The notes beneath the pieces are model-generated. The model ran no database searches and was not told the DNA's origin. It saw nothing but the letters and a program-made list of their open reading frames with translations. Position numbers and translations under genes: made by a program. From Verrucomicrobiota bacterium (lineage in GTDB: Bacteria > Verrucomicrobiota > Verrucomicrobiia > Limisphaerales > J093), in the NCBI GenBank assembly GCA_029556615.1, contig JAKQDD010000051.1, positions 1-64,000 on the forward strand: a stretch of DNA of 64,000 nt, read 5' to 3'. Of this stretch, positions 62,628-64,000 are shown in pieces (positions within the stretch are counted from its first letter, which is position 1; the number at the start of each line of letters is the position of its first letter).

Positions 62628-62805
62628 GAGTCCTCGAATTGTGGAACTCACCGTCAACAGGTCAAGTTCTGTCCGGTCCGGTTCCAGGCCTCCCCGCCTT
62701 CCGTCGAGGACTCTACATTAGCGAGGCGCGGAAGAGAGGGTCCGGAATGGCGGGAAAGCTCCATGCGATCGCGGACTTGGCTGGGTCTGAGGCGCGCCTC
62801 GCTAG
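62628..62805 (+). repeat. Composite palindromic repeat, copy I (complete)
   Basis: GAGTCCTCGA at 62628 and TCGAGGACTC at 62704-62713 bound the first part; TTAGCGAGGCGC at 62718 and GCGCCTCGCTAG to 62805 bound the second. Same orientation as copies A and G. It sits between two tandem minus-strand genes, just upstream of the PIG-L start. Confidence 0.93.
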
Positions 62806-62814
62806 GGGGTCGTC

Positions 62815-64000
62815 TCAAGGGACGACGGGGAGGCTGGCGGCGGCGATTGCCTGGCCGTGGCGTTTGTCCTTTTCGTCAGGCGTGTGCAGGGCGACGCGGG
62901 CGGCGAGTTCAGGGAATTCGGTCTCGATCACCTGGCGGGCTTCGGTGAGGATGACCTCCCCGCCCGGGCCGGAGGTGACGCGGCCGAGGATCAGGAGGTG
63001 GCGGAATTCGTAGAAGTCGGCGAAATGGGCGACGGTATAGCCGAGGTAGGCGCCGATGGTCTCGTAGATGCGGCGGGCGCGGGGATCCCCCGTCTGCATG
63101 AGGGTTTGGACGTGGTGCAAGGTTTCGGGCAATGGGGTATGGGGAGGGACGTCGATACCGGCGGGCTTGACGAGGCGTCCGACGGCCTGCTGGGAGAAGT
63201 ACTTGGCGCCGCAACCGCGGTCACCGGACCATTCATCAACGGGCGCGTTGGGGTTATAGTCGACGGGCACAAAGGCGAGTTCATTGAGCCAGGAGGTGAT
63301 GGTCCCCTCGGGGGTGACATAGCCGCCGGCGGTGCTGGTGCCCAGGGCGATGCCGAGAACAGCGTTGTCGCCGAGGGCCATGGATCCTGCCAGGGCCGTG
63401 ACTTCTCCGTCGTTGACCACCTCGAGGGGCACGTTGTTCCACGCTTGGCGGATCTCGAGGAACAGGCCCTTGACGCGGCGGGCGAACGCCTCGTGGGGGA
63501 CGCCCCGGAAGAGGGACGCCACCTTGACACGATTGTTGACATAGACGCCCGCGGCGCTGCCACCGATGGCATCGACGCGTGGCAGGTGGCTTGCGGCCCG
63601 CCTGAGGGAATCCATGATGCCGTCGTAATGGTATTGGGGGTCGGCTTCGCCGATGGGCGACCAGACGACCTCCTCACTGAAGACGGGGCGGCCGTCGATG
63701 ACCGCGGCGACTTTGCGGTCGCTGCCGCCGAGGTCGAAGCCGATGCGGCATCCGTTCCAATGGCGGCCCAGGGCCTGGGTGGTTGCGTGGGGTGCAGGCA
63801 GGCGTTCCGGCGTGCAGGCCACGATCTCGAACGGGCGCTCGTAGATCCGGGTTCCCATCATCTCGGCGTCGAACCGGCCGGTGGCAGTGTCCTTGTAGTA
63901 TCGGGCCAGGGCGTTGACGAGAGACGCAGGCCCGGCGACGTGGGCTCGGAAGCCGCCTCGCGACCAGAGCAGGAACTTCAGCCAGCGTTCGACGTGGAAG
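62815..64000 (-). CDS. ROK-like sugar kinase family protein (5' end outside the window)
   Basis: At least 395 residues are visible; the frame stays open to the right edge. The segment before the first in-window ATG (HVERWLKFLLWSRGGFRAHV and ARYYKDTATGRFDAE) looks coding, so the true start lies beyond 64000. The ROK/ASKHA fold is indicated by the phosphate motif FDLGGSDRKVAAVIDG, VNDGEVTALAGSMALG and GIALGTSTAGGYV. The canonical ROK zinc motif CxCGxxGC is not visible. It may phosphorylate a sugar or act as a regulator; together with PIG-L it suggests amino-sugar metabolism. Confidence 0.85.
   Translation of the reverse strand, partial: FHVERWLKFLLWSRGGFRAHVAGPASLVNALARYYKDTATGRFDAEMMGTRIYERPFEIVACTPERLPAPHATTQALGRHWNGCRIGFDLGGSDRKVAAVIDGRPVFSEEVVWSPIGEADPQYHYDGIMDSLRRAASHLPRVDAIGGSAAGVYVNNRVKVASLFRGVPHEAFARRVKGLFLEIRQAWNNVPLEVVNDGEVTALAGSMALGDNAVLGIALGTSTAGGYVTPEGTITSWLNELAFVPVDYNPNAPVDEWSGDRGCGAKYFSQQAVGRLVKPAGIDVPPHTPLPETLHHVQTLMQTGDPRARRIYETIGAYLGYTVAHFADFYEFRHLLILGRVTSGPGGEVILTEARQVIETEFPELAARVALHTPDEKDKRHGQAIAAASLPVVP

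Overview
High-GC bacterial chromosome segment. The gene content points to Verrucomicrobiota (inference; no rRNA or marker phylogeny is possible here). Supporting traits are protein kinases fused to a C-terminal beta-propeller or FG-GAP domain beside ECF sigma factors, two PEP-CTERM (exosortase-sorted) proteins, several secreted FG-GAP proteins, Calx-beta proteins, and a ROK / PIG-L / MurQ sugar-recycling gene set.

Layout. 1-138 is the 3' end of a group II intron (domains V and VI) whose body lies outside the window. 324-10680 holds two ECF sigma/Ser-Thr kinase modules in opposite orientations around a PEGA/TolB-propeller protein; one module contains a 59-residue ORF squeezed between sigma factor and kinase. 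11088-16185 has a secreted Calx-beta protein, GDP-L-fucose synthase and an FG-GAP protein. 16402-32926 is a surface-polysaccharide (O-antigen type) locus: rfbF, rfbG, rfbH, a flavin reductase and an SDR form a tightly coupled CDP-3,6-dideoxyhexose operon, followed by a Wzx-type flippase, four glycosyltransferases, an AsnB-type amidotransferase and an O-antigen ligase/polymerase-like membrane protein. 33120-37341 is a sugar isomerase plus ribose-type ABC transporter operon without a visible binding protein. 37506-41751 has an LTXXQ-like periplasmic protein, a PEP-CTERM protein, a parvulin PPIase and serA. 41788-48790 is a seven-gene minus-strand MoxR/DUF58/DUF4129/DUF4350/RDD/SpoIIM membrane operon. 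48912-64000 carries murQ, DUF554, two secreted proteins with a clear terminator, tRNA-Glu(CTC) immediately followed by a RelE-like gene, an HNH nuclease, a coiled-coil/TPR protein, a large FG-GAP protein, an esterase-like hydrolase, a UvrD/PcrA helicase, a PIG-L deacetylase and a ROK-like protein running off the right edge.

The most distinctive non-coding content is two repeat families. The first is a composite palindromic element (about 180 bp when complete). Its first half is bounded by TTAGCGAGGCGC/GCGCCTCGCTAA and its second half by GAGTCCTCGA/TCGAGGACTC. About nine full, partial or degenerate copies are present, all intergenic, often between convergent genes, and several supply the neighbours' stop codons. 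The second is a 99-101 bp tandem repeat (six units) with two interleaved inverted repeats. A related 1.3-unit copy in the same orientation lies upstream of rfbF, so the whole dideoxysugar/flippase cassette is bracketed by direct repeats.
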